Assembly: GCF_000499845.2 (NCBI RefSeq)
Contig: NC_023759.2
Coordinates: 40,219,172-40,283,171 of the forward strand
DNA from: Phaseolus vulgaris
Lineage: Eukaryota; Streptophyta; Magnoliopsida; Fabales; Fabaceae
Length of the DNA: 64,000 nt
Direction of reading: 5' to 3'
Position numbers and translations under genes: made by a program. A model generated the notes under the pieces. That model made no database searches. It was not told the DNA's origin and saw only the letters and a list, made by a program, of their open reading frames with translations. Positions within the stretch are counted from its first letter, which is position 1, and each line of letters begins with the position of its first letter. Below are positions 63,421 to 64,000 of the stretch, piece after piece.

Positions 63421-64000
63421 TGCATCAATGAAAAACCAGGACATGTTTTATGCATAATTATGCAAAACTATACAGCAACACAAGATCCTTTCACACAAGG
63501 TTCATCAAAATCTACTAGACCCCCTTCACTTCTACACACCAAAAACCTCTCCAAGAACACTTCACAGTAGTGTCACCTGCAGGTCCACTATCATTTGGGT
63601 GCTGTAAAAGTCATCTACCAGCCCAAAAAGCCACATTGAAACGTTTCTCTGACAAGTCCAAATTTGAAACACTCTGAACAAAACCCACATAGGTCAAGTT
63701 TGGAATCCATGGATGGTTCCCCTATATAAATGTATATTACCATAATAGAACTCCACCAAACTACAAAACAAATATGCTTATGAATATGCTTTCAGTTGTT
63801 CCATAATCAGCTTTGTTGTGTAATGCACTTAGTGATCCCTAACTAAGTCAAACATGTGTTAATTCTCTCATACAATTAGTCTCTTTTGGGATAATCTTAT
63901 TTCTCTACCTACTACTATTTCAAGGTATAGTGCCATCAGATCAGACTTCAATGAATTGTTCTTTATTCTTAATAGTAATAATAGTGTGGCAACTTACGAA
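63421..64000 (+). promoter_or_regulatory. Possible promoter and leader of a gene beyond the window
   Basis: The composition becomes less AT-rich, and a good TATA box (CCTATATAAATG, 63721-63732) is followed by an A/C-rich leader-like sequence. No long frame begins before the window ends, so this may be a leader with introns or a non-coding transcript. Evidence is motif and composition only. Confidence 0.3.

Noticed and set aside
1..64000. CRISPR arrays, rRNA genes, bacterial-type operons
   Set aside because: None seen; tandem arrays here are minisatellites or transposon repeats in plant nuclear DNA.

Overview
This is nuclear DNA of a flowering plant, most likely a dicot and probably a legume. 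The signs are AT-rich intergenic sequence, GT-AG introns, plant-only gene families, and a dense load of decayed plant retroelements and CACTA transposons. The legume assignment is an inference from the general look of the LTR and LINE families and is not proven here.

Only three host genes can be supported. (1) 14550-14867 (+) is a two-exon gene for a 63-residue protein with a strongly gene-like reading frame across a 126-bp intron. (2) 22954-28508 (+) is a seven-coding-exon gene, plus a 5'UTR intron, for a PHD-finger/GNAT acetyltransferase-like protein of the IDM1 type (about 603 residues). (3) 32936-33664 (-) is an intronless OVATE family protein (OFP).

The rest is transposable elements and AT-rich spacer. 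1-5920 (-) is a nearly complete L1-type LINE whose ORF2 stop lies at the left edge of the window. 8425-9720 (-) is a dead Ty1/copia pol with an internal deletion and a 184-bp insertion flanked by a 12-bp duplication. 16395-17665 (+) is a scrambled LINE piece. 18350-19195 is a copia-like LTR. 19380-21720 (+) is a CACTA remnant with a Ulp1-like protease region. 30080-31140 (+) is another LINE piece. 34899-35830 is a 45-bp minisatellite followed by an LTR-like segment.

The most structured block is 38934-51581. An old plus-strand LINE is interrupted by a minus-strand LINE. It is also interrupted by a CACTA element (TSD TAC), which carries a solo LTR (TSD AAGAG), which carries a further small CACTA-like insert; a CACTA MITE (TSD GGA) sits further right. 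Two more solo LTRs of the same family, each with a perfect 5-bp TSD, lie at 38934-40087 and 42100-43195.

From 51600 to 64000 no gene was recognised. This part holds a Ty3/gypsy integrase relic (58190-58560, -) with a minisatellite on its 3' side that is organised in exact 101-bp higher-order repeats. It also holds several local duplications, microsatellites and, at the far right, a possible promoter reading out of the window.
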